Shown: positions 9,999 through 22,200, counted from the first letter of the stretch. The stretch is DNA of 64,000 nucleotides from Tenrec ecaudatus (GCF_050624435.1 NC_134542.1:13723497-13787496); one strand, 5' to 3'. A program made the numbers and translations. Notes: generated by a model from the sequence alone, not told the origin.

Positions 9999-12414
9999 AA
10001 AAGCAAAAATATGCTTCCCCATGTTGTATACTGGGAGACTCTAGAAGTAAACTTCAATATTTTAACAAGATTACATGGATCTCTTCACCAATTTTGTTAG
10101 ATTTTTATGAAAGTGACTAAGTTCTGTAGTTTTAAGTTTGAAATATATATATACATATATATAGGCTTTTACTTCCTTATTGTGAATTAAGTGCAGTTTT
10201 ACAATTTCTGGTTATCATTTGAAAGAAAAAAGTTTTATTGGCATGTACTTCACATATACTGTTTAATAGATCACATTAAGGTTTGCGCAATCATCACAAT
10301 TTCAGGCCATTTTCTTCTCATATTCATTGTTATTTCCCTATTGTAAGTTTAACAGCAAAGTAATTACATCATTGTTGAATTACTGAGATGAATTATGAAT
10401 TACATTTAATATTAGCATATCAGTGTATTGTGAGTGTTATCCAAACAGTATGTGTTATAGCAGTTGTAAAAATGCTTGTTACAGGCAGCAGCTGACTTCT
10501 TTGGCTTCCCAAGGGGCGGTGTGTTTGGGGTAGTGGTGGGGTCTAGGATCACCAGCAGCATCATCCTTTGGCAGGTTTCTGTGAGAAGAAGGTCAACCGT
10601 GGCTCTACCCGCCAACCTTCACCACTTCTGATACTAACTATTCTGCCCATGATACTGTTATTATTCTGCTGGGTTCAATGATAAGCAGCCACAGGAAATT
10701 CAGAGATAGTACAATTATGGGGCTCACTTGGGGGAGTTAATATGTTACATTTCAGGATCAGCAATGTTAAGAGTACAGTTCTTGGTTTCTTTTCAGCCTG
10801 GCCAGCAGTTACAACCCTCTCTGGTCCTGTCAGTCACATGACTCATTTTCCTCTGTCCTGCTTGGGCAAGTGTTAAATAAACAAAGTCCCCTTATCACTA
10901 CCAATAGAATGCTCATAAAGCATTCTACTCAAAGCGAGCGCTTTCTTAAAGGTGCTCAGCTTTACTCATTGCATAGGATGAAAAGCTCATTGTTATCTCG
11001 TGTTCTCTTGGTTCTGCTGCTGCTGCGCCTCCCTCACTTTTCCCTGCTTCCCGGGTACCCCACAGTTCTATCTACTGCATCAAGGAGGGTTAGCACTGAG
11101 ATCTCTGGGTCCGTGGGATACACTCTGCTCTTTGTCTTTTTTGATGGTAATGAGAGCTTCAGAGATGATGACACATTTTAAACGTAGGATGGCAAAACTG
11201 ACCGATCACTTTGTTTTTGTTAAAGTTTCATGTATCCTGGTTGTATTTTTATACCCAGTTATTGGGTAGCAATGATAAAGACTATGTATGGATAGAAAAA
11301 TCGTACCACGTAATGCATTGCACCGCAGTAGTGCATTCATTCTGGTAGCTTTTCTAATTATAAAAGTGATTTAAAGTCTTGGTAGAAATGTTGAGAAATA
11401 GTAAAATTTATTAGGAAGGAAATAAAAATTAGTAAAATCCTACCAGTTGGATATAAACAGTAATACCATTTGGGTGTGTTTCCTTGTAATCTTTCATATG
11501 TATTTGCACAGAGTAAAATTGAGGTTCTACATAATTTATTGTTTTGAGAAATAGCATCATATTGTACATGTTTTTGAAAGCATTTTAAATGATTGTAGTA
11601 CTTTCGTCGCAGTCTGCTTAGCTGTTTCATGACTTTCTGTACTGCTAGGTATTTTGATTGCGTCCGGTGCTTCTCTGTTATAAGGCCTGGCACTAATTGT
11701 GTCTCTCCATGATTGTGGGGTATTAGAGCTTAAAGTCCGAACACTTGGTTGGCTAAAGGGTCTGAATGGTAATGACAGCCCCCAATCCATTTGCAGAGTC
11801 CCCACATAAATTAAGCCTCCACGAATACTTTCTGATAATTAACCAAGGATGTAGAGAATATTGTTCTCAGATTGAATGCTTTGGAGAGTGGATTGCCTCC
11901 ACCTCTCTGGCCAGCCCAGAGAGGGGCAGTCTCCTTCTTGGGCTTGCTTAATTGTGTTCTTAATGCACCTTACAGAGCATAGTACAGGTGGTCACCTAGT
12001 TATGAGTCATGCCTTAGCAGCTTTGCCCTGATTTGATCAGAAGGCCCTAGACCAATCTTGTAAGCCCTTCTATTTTAACAATGTACTTGTCCCAATCATG
12101 GTCCAGTTTCTGCTTCTGTAGTCCCACGTGAAACTGTGATGCATTGTTCTGCCACCAGCCGTGCTTTTGTGACAGTTTTCTTTGCCCAACATGCCCTTTT
12201 GAAATTTTGATATCTCAACAAACCCTTGGACGCCATTTCAACCTCGTGGTGGTGGTCTGCCACATCTGCATGATGTGTCGTTGTCCTTGTTTTCTATGTC
12301 TCTTTAAGACTTTAATATTCCCTTTATATTCAAGATGGGGTTTCTTTTGTACTCTAAAACAGTGGAAAGACTGGCCTAAATATAATTAATGTATCATACC
12401 AAATTTACTCCTAG
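9999..12414. other. Intron 1 sequence, largely unassigned
   Basis: An alternating TA tract lies at 10143-10164. Two stretches, 10220-10330 and 11380-11590, have the look of old LINE-1 3' sequence, but this is only an impression. A short block at 11795-11820 recurs at 41599-41624. The remaining sequence, including open frames near 10870-11270, has no recognisable product. Confidence 0.3.
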
Positions 12415-13195
12415 AAAGGTCTCACATCCACACTGTCATTTAGTCAGTGTGGTTCAAAGCGACCCCATGTGGGTTTTTGAGACTTTAACTTTACAGGAGC
12501 AGAAAGCCCAGTCTTTTTCCTGCAGAGCTGCTGGTGTTTTTGAACTGCTGACCATCTATGCAGATCACAGTTCAATACATAACCATTAAACTGAAAGGTA
12601 GTAATCATAATTAAAAAAAATTCAAACTAGTTGCTGTCAAGTAAGCCTGTTGTACCTTGGTGACCCCTGTGTTTCAGAGTAGAGCTGCACTGCAGAGAGG
12701 GCGTTCAGGCAAGAGTAGCCATGGTGGTTACATGCTCCGCAGCTAACTGGGAGGTGGACAGTTCGAACCTGCTAGCTCCTGCCAGGGAAAAAGATTAAAC
12801 AAACAAAAAACAAGCCCATCAGAATTGAGTCAGCTCCGATTCCTAGTGACCCTGTAGGGTAGAGTAGACTTGCCCAATATGATTTCTGAAACCTTTAAGG
12901 GCAGTTCTACCCTGTCCTTCAGGGTCGCTATGCGTCAGTAACAACTTGATGACGAGTTCCGTTTTTTGGTTTGGAATTTTTATGGAAGTAGACTGCCACA
13001 TCTTTCTTGAAGCTAGTGGGTGGGCTTGACCTCCAAACCTTTGCTTAGCAGCTGAGCACTTAATCACTGTGTCACCAGGGCCACTTCCATCAAGTTACAG
13101 CCTAGTTAGAAACCCTTTGGGGACAATACTACTCTGTCACGGGTTGCTTTGAGTCAGAATTGACTTGATGGCGCATTGGTAGCTATAGCTGTAAA
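12415..13195. mobile_element. Mosaic of AfroSINE insertions
   Basis: Several tRNA-derived SINE pieces are packed together. A minus-strand copy lies at 12420-12600, and a plus-strand head at 12715-12790. A minus-strand piece at 12795-12885 is followed by a plus-strand tail at 12886-12960. Another minus-strand piece lies at 12965-13080, with the 'caccagggcc' head complement, and a plus-strand tail at 13085-13190. Diagnostic blocks are 'cagttcgaacc', 'cttaagggcagttctac' type tails and 'gtcgctatg(c)gtcag'. The interleaving implies nested insertion. Boundaries are approximate. Confidence 0.65.
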
Positions 13196-14340
13196 CAGAA
13201 GGTAGATCAAGCACATGCAATGCAAAGGAGCCACTGGATAGATTGGAATTGCCAATCTTTCAGATACTGGCCATTTAGAAACCTTAATTGTATTATTAAT
13301 AATAGCTAACACTTAGTGAATGCTTACTGTGTGCCAGGTACTATCCTTCATGCTTTGTGTATGTAAGCTCCGCCAGTTCGCTGAACTGTGACAGTTCTTA
13401 TGTTTTGCAAGCGAAGCCTAGAGCAATGAACTAATCTGGTAAAGGTTGCTCTGGCCTACAAGCAGGTAGCTGAACTGAACAGTCTGCCTTGAGAAGTAAT
13501 TCTGCTCAAGCGTGTCTAGTTTAACCTTTGCTATGTAGCCTCCTTAACCAATGTACTCTTTATTTTCATTGGCGAAAAAAATAGTAGATTCATGCTTTAA
13601 TTTACATTTCTGTGATTACTTGTTTGCTTTACTCAGAATAAAATGATGGATAAATTATAGGGGATTTTCATTTAGTTTTGCATTGGGGTAATGAGCATCC
13701 ATATTTGGAGTGTGACTAATAAAGCAGAGAGACTGGGTACGTGGTAGAGTGTGGGCTTTGGGCTAGCTGAGTTTGGATGCCAACTCCACCTATTTTATGT
13801 TGTAGCCTCATTTTTTTCCCTGTAAAATGAGAATACTCATTGGATGAGCATACTAGATTTTTTGTGTGGTGAAACAGAAAAAAGCATACCACATTTAATA
13901 GCATTCCAAAATTTATATAGTTGCATATATAATTAATATGTGTTACATATTGCAGTTTGCTTGCTTTTGTATGTATTTATATTTGGATACTGTACACTTA
14001 CTTTATTGTTGCTGTCCCCCTTTGTGGGAATAATTTTTAGGGCTCATGTTTTACAAAGTCTACAGGGTCAAGTTTCAAACCATATTAGGAAATCATTCTT
14101 TAAGAATAGGAATCAATCTTGAAGGAAAAGGCTTGGCACCCCTGCAGCCTTCCGAGAGAATATGCGACAGGCTGTTGGGAGGTAGTTTTGAAAGGAGTTC
14201 CAGTAATTCTTCTCACACAGTCCGTGGAATAAGCGTGTAATCTCTTCAGGTAATTTTGTTGCGCGAGTAGACACAGACTTGATATGTACTGGATGATAAC
14301 CAAAAAATCATATCTCCTGCCATCTAGTTTGTCAGTTGTG
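13196..14340. other. Intron 1 with old MIR-like SINEs
   Basis: 13290-13490 reads like a MIR, with 'cttactgtgtgccaggtac' and downstream blocks in order. 13735-13850 has the 'gctgagtttggatgccaactcc...gtaaaatgag' pattern of another MIR-family SINE. Nothing else is recognised. Confidence 0.5.
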
Positions 14341-14349
14341 ATTTATAGC

Positions 14350-14535
14350 TATCTTGAGCCTTGTGGCTTAGTGGGTTACACAAAGTCAGCAAATCAAAAC
14401 CACTAGCCACTCACTCCACAGGCATTCTACTCCTGTAAAGATGTATAGTCTTGGAAAACCCCAGGGGCAGTTCTAAGCTGTCATATAGGGTCCGTGTGAG
14501 TCAAAGTTGACCTGATAGCTGTGTGTTTAGTTTTT
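14350..14535 (+). mobile_element. AfroSINE
   Basis: The copy has a tRNA-like head ('gagccttgtggcttagtgggtta'), the middle block 'ttctactcctgtaaagat' and the 3' block 'ggcagttctaagctgtcatatagggtc'. It is diverged but complete in order. Confidence 0.75.
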
Positions 14536-14539
14536 TCTT

Positions 14540-14690
14540 AAGTACAGGGTAGAACTGCTCTGTAGGATTTTCAAGACTTAATTCTTTACATAAGTAGACT
14601 GCTTCAGCTTTATTTTGCTGAAGGTGTGATGGAATCGAATCGGTTACCTTTCACTTAGCAGCTCAGTGCTTTGGCATATGTATTAAATGT
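14540..14690 (-). mobile_element. AfroSINE, opposite orientation
   Basis: This is the reverse complement of the same SINE: 'cagggtagaactgctctgtagg', then 'aagtagactgc', then 'cttagcagctcagtgctttgg'. It sits back to back with the plus-strand copy at 14350-14535, making a short inverted pair. Confidence 0.7.
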
Positions 14691-14739
14691 TCATCTAAAA
14701 ACACATCTTGTTTTTCTTCTATCTTTCTCACTCTTTAGC

Positions 14740-15440
14740 CTCTTCTCCTGTGTTCAACCGAGCGAAACACTCCCTGTTTCTGTGCCATCTTCCCAATTGT
14801 TATATGCTAGCCCATCCTTGTAGTTACTGTGTCAGTTCATCTGGTTGAGGCCTTCCTCTTCTTCACTGCCCCTTACGTCACTAAGCACTTTTCCAGGGGT
14901 TGGTCTCTCCTGATAAACATGTCCAAGGTATTGTATTGAAAGGTGGTGTCTTAGCATCCTTGCCTATAAGGAGCACTCTGACCTTACGTCTTCCAAGACA
15001 GACTTGTTTGTCCTTTGGCAGGCCATGGTACTCTGGATAGTTTTCTCTAGCACCACAGTTCAAATGCATTGCTTTTTCTCTGGTCATCCTTCACTAATGT
15101 CTAATTTTTGCATATAAGGCAGTTGAAAATACCATGGCGGTATAGGTTAGGCCCATCTTAGTCTTCAGAGTAACATTTTTGCTTTTTAACACTTAAAAGA
15201 GGTCTTGTGCGGTAGATTTACACATTGAACTGTGTCTCTTGATCTTTTGACTGCTGCTTGTGGATCGATTGTGGTGGATCCAAGCATGATAAAATACTTG
15301 ACAACTTCAGTTTTTTCTCCTTTTATCAAGTTGTTATGTATTGGTCCAGTTGTGAGGATTTTAGACTTCTTTAAGTTATAATCCATATGGAAGGCTGAGA
15401 TTTTTTAAAATCTAAATCAGCAAATGCTTCATGCCCCCCT
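14740..15440 (-). mobile_element. RTE/BovB LINE 3' segment
   Basis: On the minus strand this is a long 3' piece of the RTE element. It includes the blocks complementary to 'cttccaagacagacttgtttg', 'ggccatggtactctgg' and 'attggtccagttgtgaggat'. The colinear copies at 18420-19085 and 62370-63075 confirm the order. The reverse-transcriptase C-terminal coding sequence is interrupted by many stops. Confidence 0.75.
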
Positions 15441-16519
15441 CACTTTAAGCAAGCAAAAGTGTATCTATATACTGCAGGTTGTTAAATAGCTTCCAGTCCT
15501 GGTGACAGGGTTCTTCATATAATCCAGTTTCCCTGATTATTTGCTTAGCATACAACCCTATTGTGTACACCTTTTTGATTTTAAACCATCCCCGTGTTTT
15601 AGTCACACAACTGACTCGTGATCCATGTCTCTGTTTTCATACAGTTGAAGTGCGCCCCTGATTTAGATTTTAAAACTCCAGCCAATCTTTTCATTGTAGA
15701 ATATTTGGATAACTTAAAATTTTTCTCTTCCCATTTCTTTTTCACCTTTTCCTCTTGAGATTCTATACACTCTTATTTGGGCTGTGTGAGATGATGTACT
15801 CTGGTGATACTAAGTTAAGAGTTCTTGCTCTGTGAATGATTTTTCCACTGATCTCTTCAATCGTATTTTCCCTTTTAAAATACTTCCCCTGGTTTCACCT
15901 AACTCAGCAGCTTCACCCACCCCATGTACCTACCTTACATGCATTTTCCCATCGCTCCCTTCACAGAATACAATGTGTCAGGTACCCTGACAGTAGGAAA
16001 TGTGGCTCTGGTAATTTAAATGTGTGTCATTAATCGGGGACTACCTGTAAAAAATGCTATAAAACCTTAAGTATGAAAGTGAAGATGTGGTTCCTTGAAA
16101 TTTGAATATATACATTGCTTAAAGGCATGCTAGTATGTACTGAATTGGGAAAAAAATTCAAAATTACAATATTTAAGAAAGATTCATTAGTTGACACTTA
16201 GGAGTTAACATTTTTACTTTAAGATTCAAGACTGGCAGCGCAAATTTAACTTTCTTTTTAGGTAACTGAAATGTATCTTAAGAATGTGATTTAGAAAAAA
16301 GTGATTCTTTAGAGTTAACATAACAATTTTTTTCTTTTGGGTTTACAAAAAAGTAATTTATCTTGTTTAATCATTTACTTTTTTACATGCTCTGAGACAT
16401 AAAAGAAAGTGTTTTTTTTTTATGGCTATCACTTGCCAAATAGACATTTAACTTATTGTTTCTCTTTATTCTGCTGCACTTACGGTCACTATGCAAACAG
16501 CACTTTATATTAGTAAGGG
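15441..16519. other. Intron 1, no clear feature
   Basis: Some RTE sequence may continue to about 15540 ('cttccagtcctggtgacagg'). Beyond that I see no gene, RNA or recognisable repeat. Confidence 0.35.
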
Positions 16520-16735
16520 CACTCTGTTGCACACTTGTTAAAAATTGGGCTGCTAACTGAAAGGTTGTTGTTTCAAACTCACCAAGTGCTCCAAGGGAGA
16601 AAGAGCCATCTGCTCTCTGCTTCCATCGAGGTTACTGGCCTCAGAAACTCCATGGTGCAGTCCTACCTTAGGCCGTCCTGAGTCACTGCCAGGTGACGTG
16701 ACTCCAAGGCAGCAGATTTGGTTTCAGATTTATTT
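16520..16735 (+). mobile_element. AfroSINE
   Basis: Clear block order: 'cactctgttgcacacttgtt' head, 'gggctgctaactgaaaggttg', 'tttcaaactcaccaagtgctcc', 'gagaaagagccatctgctctc' and the tail 'actccatggtgcagtcctacc'. It lies immediately upstream of the mariner retrocopy. Confidence 0.8.
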
Positions 16736-16790
16736 ATATTGGTGGTTTAGGTTTTAAAAGCAAATGGAATTGTTAAAAGTATCTGTTCTA

Positions 16791-17623
16791 GCTGGTGGCT
16801 GTGAAATTTTGTTTCCTGCTCGGGGAAGAATGGCCACAGAAACTGTTGTGAAGTTGAACACAGCTCGCAAGGACAGCGCTATGGGGGAAACTCAAGTGTT
16901 CGAGTGGTTTTCTCCTTTGTCAATTGATGACAAACCTCTTTCTGGCCATCTGTCAACTTCCTGAACAGACTGAGATGGCGACAACATTTGTGCCCTTGTG
17001 CTTGAAGACTGACGGCCACCATTGAAGTAAGAAGGGGAGTCATCGGAACTGTCTAGGAGCTCAGTTCAGTGAAGTTTAAGGGAGACTCGGGAATGAGATG
17101 GGTAGCTGTGAGATTTGTGCCTTAGTTCTGAGCGCCAAGTGGAAACATGCTGCACTTGGAAATAACAGCTCCCAAGTGACCCACACTTTTCCCAAGGTCA
17201 TTACTGGTGACGAGACATGGTACTATTCGTTTTTGATCACTTGATTGATGGCTCTTACAATGCTTATTACACGCTCGACATCAATCGTATCAGGCATATT
17301 TGTACATATGTTGCCATCATTCACTTCTGGACAATTTCTATTGAGTCCTTGGTATCAGCTCCTCCTCCCCCACCTTTTATAAGTTATTATTATTTTCATA
17401 TCTCACACTGACTACAGTCTCCCGTCCCCCATGGTTTCTGTAGTTCTGCCCCCTGGAGGGTGTGGTGTGGTTGTGTGTCGATCGTTATGATTGGTTCCTC
17501 TTTCGACACGATGCTATTCTTAAGGACTCCAAAAGCAAGCATCTTTCAAGCCTGTGGAAGACGCCATCGTCACCTCGCCCAGAGAAGGTGCATCAAGTGA
17601 AATAAAAGATCAAGATGAAAAAA
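16791..17623 (+). mobile_element. Retrotransposed copy of a mariner transcript, with poly(A) and target duplications
   Basis: The first part encodes mariner N-terminal sequence, with 'MATETVVKLNTARKDSAMGE' and 'TQVFEWF' readable at about 16830-16910. Later comes the catalytic-domain block 'VITGDETWY' near 17197-17223. The stretch from about 17235 to 17505 is foreign and resembles the L1-like 3' family. Mariner coding resumes at about 17510-17610 ('SLWKTPSSPRPEKVHQVK'). An AATAAA at 17601-17606 precedes a run of A that starts at 17618. The 16-base repeat AAAAGTATCTGTTCTA lies at 16775-16790 and 17624-17639, and the left site reads TT/AAAA. These are marks of L1-driven insertion of a prematurely polyadenylated RNA, not of cut-and-paste transposition. 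Confidence 0.75.
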
Positions 17624-17639
17624 AAAAGTATCTGTTCTA

Positions 17640-18131
17640 TCTTAATTAATTTTTTTTAACAGATCAGGAAAACTGATCTGTTTTACCCAAGGAATTCTCT
17701 TATGATTTGAATTTATGGAAGGAACCATGAGTAGAAGTCTCATTTCCAGCCACAGCTCATCATTACGCCAACATGAAATATACTGTTCACTTGGCATGCT
17801 GTTGAGTTGTAACATGATTTCCTATAGATCAAGCACCCTGATTAAGTGACTCCATTCAGTATGGTTTAATAAAGGAGCACTCAAGCTTAGAACCACTTGC
17901 ATTTGGTCATTGCTTTAATGAGCCATGTGATCTTGGCTAAGCTATTTTACCTCAGTTTCCTAATTTGTAAGATGTTCAGGTTTCAAAATTTGGTTAGCTT
18001 AGATTCTTCCCAGCTTTTAATAACCTCAGTAAAAAGGTGTATGATTACATACTGACTCAAAACTGAATGCTGTATATTGTTTTTCGTCCTACCTATCTGC
18101 TTTACGTTTTTTCTTTAAAATGGGAATGGTA
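17640..18131. other. Intron 1, possible MIR fragment
   Basis: 17895-17985 carries the 'ccatgtgatcttggctaagc...cctcagtttcctaatttgtaa' order typical of a MIR. The rest is unassigned. Confidence 0.4.
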
Positions 18132-18206
18132 TACAAGGGGGCTTCAAAAACTCCTTTAAGAAAAAATTCCATTATCTTTAAATTCCGTTAATCTACAAAC
18201 TTTCTG
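18132..18206 (+). mobile_element. Short mariner-derived MITE
   Basis: The segment is an imperfect palindrome. The left arm starts 'gggggcttcaaaaactcc' and the right arm is roughly its complement ('aaactttctgaatcctc'). The centre is the self-complementary 'ttccattatctttaaattcc'. The arm resembles the end of the mariner at about 50648-50672 ('gaactttttgaagaccc'). Confidence 0.55.
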
Positions 18207-18239
18207 AATCCTCACATTTCAGTGATGATGCATAGATTC

Positions 18240-18694
18240 TAATATGAGGATATGTGAAACAGTATTGGTTTTAGGGTTCCAGTTCCTAGATGCATGTGTT
18301 TATTCCAAACAGCATGTGTTGAACATGCTTCTGTGACTAGCGGATGGCTGCAGGCAAGTTCTCTCATTCTTGTATTTGTCTTAGTCTTATTAGGGTATCC
18401 TTTAAAAAATAAAATAGTGCCAAAGCCTTTGCCATTCTCTTTGGAGCATTTTGGATGTACTTCCAAGACAAATTTGTTTTTTTCTGGCAGTCCATGGTAT
18501 ATTATGGTATAATCACAACAGCATGGCATATTTTCCCCAACACCATAACTCAGAGACATTAGCTCTTGTCCAGTCTTCCTTATTCATAGTTCAACATCCA
18601 CATGCACTTCAGGCAATTGGAAATACTTTGGCTTGGGTCAGGCACAGCTTAATTGGCAAGGCAAAGTGCCATCTTAAAGAGGTCTCGTGCAGCA
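18240..18694 (-). mobile_element. RTE/BovB LINE segment, left of a SINE insertion
   Basis: The blocks 'cttccaagacaaatttg', 'gcagtccatggtatat' and 'ggcttgggtcagg' are in the same order as 62645-62815. The element continues after the SINE at 18826. Confidence 0.7.
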
Positions 18695-18825
18695 GATTGC
18701 GGGAGAAAGATGAGGCTTTCTACTTTGTGTAGACGTTCAGTGTTGGAAACCTACGGTGACAAATGTACCCTGTCCTGGAGGGTCTCTAAGAGTTGGAGGT
18801 TAACTTAGTGGCAGTGAGTTTGGTG
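18695..18825 (+). mobile_element. AfroSINE fragment nested in RTE
   Basis: The SINE 3' half is readable as 'gggagaaagatgaggctttctac' type sequence followed by 'ggtctctaagagttgg' and 'ggcagtgagtttgg'. The flanks repeat GCAGATT (ending at 18697 and starting near 18823), so the SINE appears to have landed inside the RTE copy. Confidence 0.6.
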
Positions 18826-19090
18826 CAGATTTAGCCAATGTAATATGTCTATTGTTTGTCTGCCACTTGTATGAATGTTGGGTGTGAATCCAAGTAAAGT
18901 GGATTTTTGACACATTTAACATTTCCTGTATTCATGATTTTGTTATTGGCCGAGCTGTGGGGACTTTTCTTTGCATTGAGCTGTGATCCATACTGAAGGC
19001 TGTAGTTTTTGATCTTCATCAGTAAGTGCTTCAAGTCCTTTAATTTTGGCAAGTAAAGTTGTATCAGCTGCTTGCTGAATTATAGTTAAC
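18826..19090 (-). mobile_element. RTE/BovB LINE segment, right of the SINE
   Basis: This continues the element at 18240-18694, with 'gtgaatccaagtaaagtgg', 'gagctgtgatccatactgaag' and 'atcttcatcagtaagtgcttc'. The frame is lost. Confidence 0.7.
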
Positions 19091-22000
19091 ACCATAAATC
19101 AATTGCTCTATGACTTAAATGAACTTTTTGTAGCTGATCTACCAGCTTGACATTTTATCTTAAAAAAAAACAAAACAAACACTTCCAGATCCCACAAATG
19201 CATTTTTAAGTTGATTTTTGGACAGCTAATAATTTTTAGGATCAATATATAGATCATGACTGAAACTAGAATTGGTGATTTTGTTTTCTCATTATGAAAG
19301 TTACTGTTCTGTACCCAAATAAAGATTGTGCTTTTAGTTATTTCATAGAATTATCCCAACCTGCAGTGCTTTTCAAGTTGATTGTATTTACTCTTTCCTC
19401 GATACTCGGTACTCCTGGCAGGACACTGCAGTTAGTTGGGTTGTACCTGAAGAGAAGCAGGCTAATTGCACTTTAGTGGTCTTAACTATCTCTTCAGGTT
19501 GAGTCATTAAACAAGGCTAGATGAGTCTTCCGAGTAAGGAAGAAACAGAACATCTCTTGAACAAATGCTGCATCGGGTGCTTTCCCAGCTTTCTCAGTTG
19601 TCACGCTGCACACCAGTCCCCATTCTTCCGGCTCTAAGCAAGTGAGGAAAATGGTTAGAAAGGTTAAATAGTTGTCCAGAGCCTGTGAATGCAACTAACT
19701 CACTGACTATTTTTTATCATCTTTGTTGCTTAAAGCTTAACTGGTGGAAAAAAGGGAATGAGTGCAAATGTTATAATCATTGTATAGTCATTGGTCACAA
19801 ATAAGAGTCATCAGTAATACTAATACTGTACATGGGATGAATTCAAATTACGTTTTTTGAATGTCATTCTGTGTATTATAACCAAATCCAAACTTCCTGT
19901 CTTCGAGTCAATGCTGACTCGTAGCCACCCCGTTGTGGACTTCTGAGACTAACTTTTTACGGGAGGAGAAAGGGGAAGACACCTTATTTATTATGAGGTG
20001 TTTATAGGCTGGGCAGGAGCTTCCTTACATAATTGATAGTCGTGGATGTTAAAATACTGCCATTCCTAAGATATCTGTACCAAAGTGGTCTTTTGGGGAA
20101 GACAGGGACTGAAGTTTGAAATTAATATCAAGCATTTTTCTGTTCATTTTTTTTCAAGTGTGTCATTCAGAATTACCAGGAATTTCAAATTCTCACCCCT
20201 TTTCCCACCCACCTGTTCCAAATTTCTTTTCATAGAAAATTATTTACAGAGGACTACAGACTTCTTCTCCTTTGTCTACATTGGATGTGAGACTATAATT
20301 CTATTCATCTAAATTTTGCCTTAACACTGCAGCCCTCTTGACTCAGTAATTACAAAAATTACTAAGTATATGATACTAATATTCTTTCACATTTAGGTAT
20401 TTTGAAGGGTTTATGTTTTTGTATAATTTGAAGATGAAAGAACAACTAGGGGTAGATGTGAAATAAAATGTGCATCAGAATTGTTTTTGTTATAGATTCT
20501 TACCAGTGAAGCAATCATCATCCTGGTTATGGGAGGTGGCGGTGGCACTTTTTAAAATTTAAGTCTGGTTATGATTTTTAGTGGTCTGGTTAAACCGTAA
20601 GCATTTATGAATACTTAATTTTATCATTTTTCCCTCCCAAGAGAGCCTTTGTTCCTGCTAGATGATTTTACTTTACTCTGATCACTTTGTAACTTGAGTT
20701 TCGTGGGGAAAGACCCTATATGCATTTAATAGTAGCCAGTGCTTAAATGTGAGTGTACATTTGACTTTACTGATTTGCTTCAGTATCACTGCCATATCCC
20801 TTCCTAAGTGTGCTGCTCACAGTTTACCTACATGATTCAACTTCATCCATAGGCTTAAAAATCCTCCTGGAATACTTTAGAATATTATGTCCGAAGAATG
20901 TTAAGCTGTAAATTTTTTTGTATGAGGTGACATCCTAAGTGTGGTACAAATGGATGTTTTTATATTTAATGCATCAACCAGATTAGCCGTTAGCAGTCTT
21001 TACTTTGATTGGTGGTTGTATTCTGTTTTGAAAAAGTCATTTGCTAGCGTTGTTAACATGTTCACTAGATGTCGATATCAAGGCATCCATATATGGGCAC
21101 CTGTTGTACTTGAAGCCCAGTTCAGTTTCCTGATTTTATTTTGATAAAGATGATAGTTTATTAGTCCTCTGCAGATTCTGTTTTGTGTATTACTGCACGT
21201 GATTTCAATTTTAAAAAGACATTAGATTGTTTAAAAATCAGCACCCATTGCTCTAGATAGGCATGTTGAGATGTTTCTCATTCACATGCTTACTCATTCA
21301 AATTTCATATTTTACAAACTTGGCATTGATACAACATGGGCAAAATAGTATTTAAACAAACACCTTTCATGGCCTACTGCTATCATATAGTCTAATGGGA
21401 ATATACATAGGCATAATTGTTGTGCAGTATAGGTGTATAAAGCTTAATATAACTTGAATTTATGGAAGAACAGAGGATTTGACAACTTTGCTTCAGGAGG
21501 TCAGGGAAGGGTTCTTGATGGATGTAACACTTGAACTGTGTCCAAAGGATATGTATAAGAATTCAATAAAGAAGATATTGAAGGAGGAGAATAAACCAGA
21601 TGTTTTGAGAGGGCGAGTGAGGTAGTTGTGGCAGTAGATAGAATGTGTGAGAAGTAGCGAGCTATATATTGGAAATCAACATTGGTTTAATGTTAGAAAA
21701 TAAGCAAGTGTTAGGTAGTAGTAGTGAGTAAAAGATGAGGTTGGAAAGATAGGCACTGTGATTAGATCTTGAAGGATGTAAGTTCTCTCTTAAGAACTCC
21801 CCCAACCCTACACACCCCAATCCATGTCACAGATGAATCATGAATGGTTTTGAATAGGGCTCTGATGCTTATGTGTTTGCTTTTAATCACTGGTGATTTT
21901 GAGGAAGGTAGATTCCAAGAGTTCATAATAGTTGGAAGACTGTTACAGTGATCTAGATGACAGTTTTAAAACAGTAGTATTTGAAACGAAAGAATAAGAC

Positions 22001-22200
22001 ATACTTGAAAAATCTCTACTTTCAGTAGCACTTCATAATGGGTCAAAAAGGTGATAATAGAAAGTCAACAATAATGGGAAAGGTGTATGCTTCAGGTTTA
22101 TATAATTGGGCTGTGTGTTAGTTAATCTCTTCTGAATTAGAGAATACAGGAGAATAAGTCTTATCAAGGATTTTCAGAAGCCAAGTAAAACGAATTCTTT
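19091..22200. other. Intron 1, mostly unassigned
   Basis: A minus-strand AfroSINE piece lies at about 19880-19975 ('gagtcaatgctgactcgtagcc'). The stretch 21460-22000 has wording ('gatcttgaaggatgtaag', 'gttacagtgatctagatga') that recurs in many mammalian old repeats. Similar wording occurs near 28500-28760, 32990-33130 and 54180-54680. I do not know its class with certainty. No gene is seen. Confidence 0.35.

Noticed and set aside
12700-12800. A functional tRNA gene in the tRNA-like SINE heads
   Set aside because: The box-like motifs are part of AfroSINE heads. No cloverleaf with intact arms and no terminator were seen.
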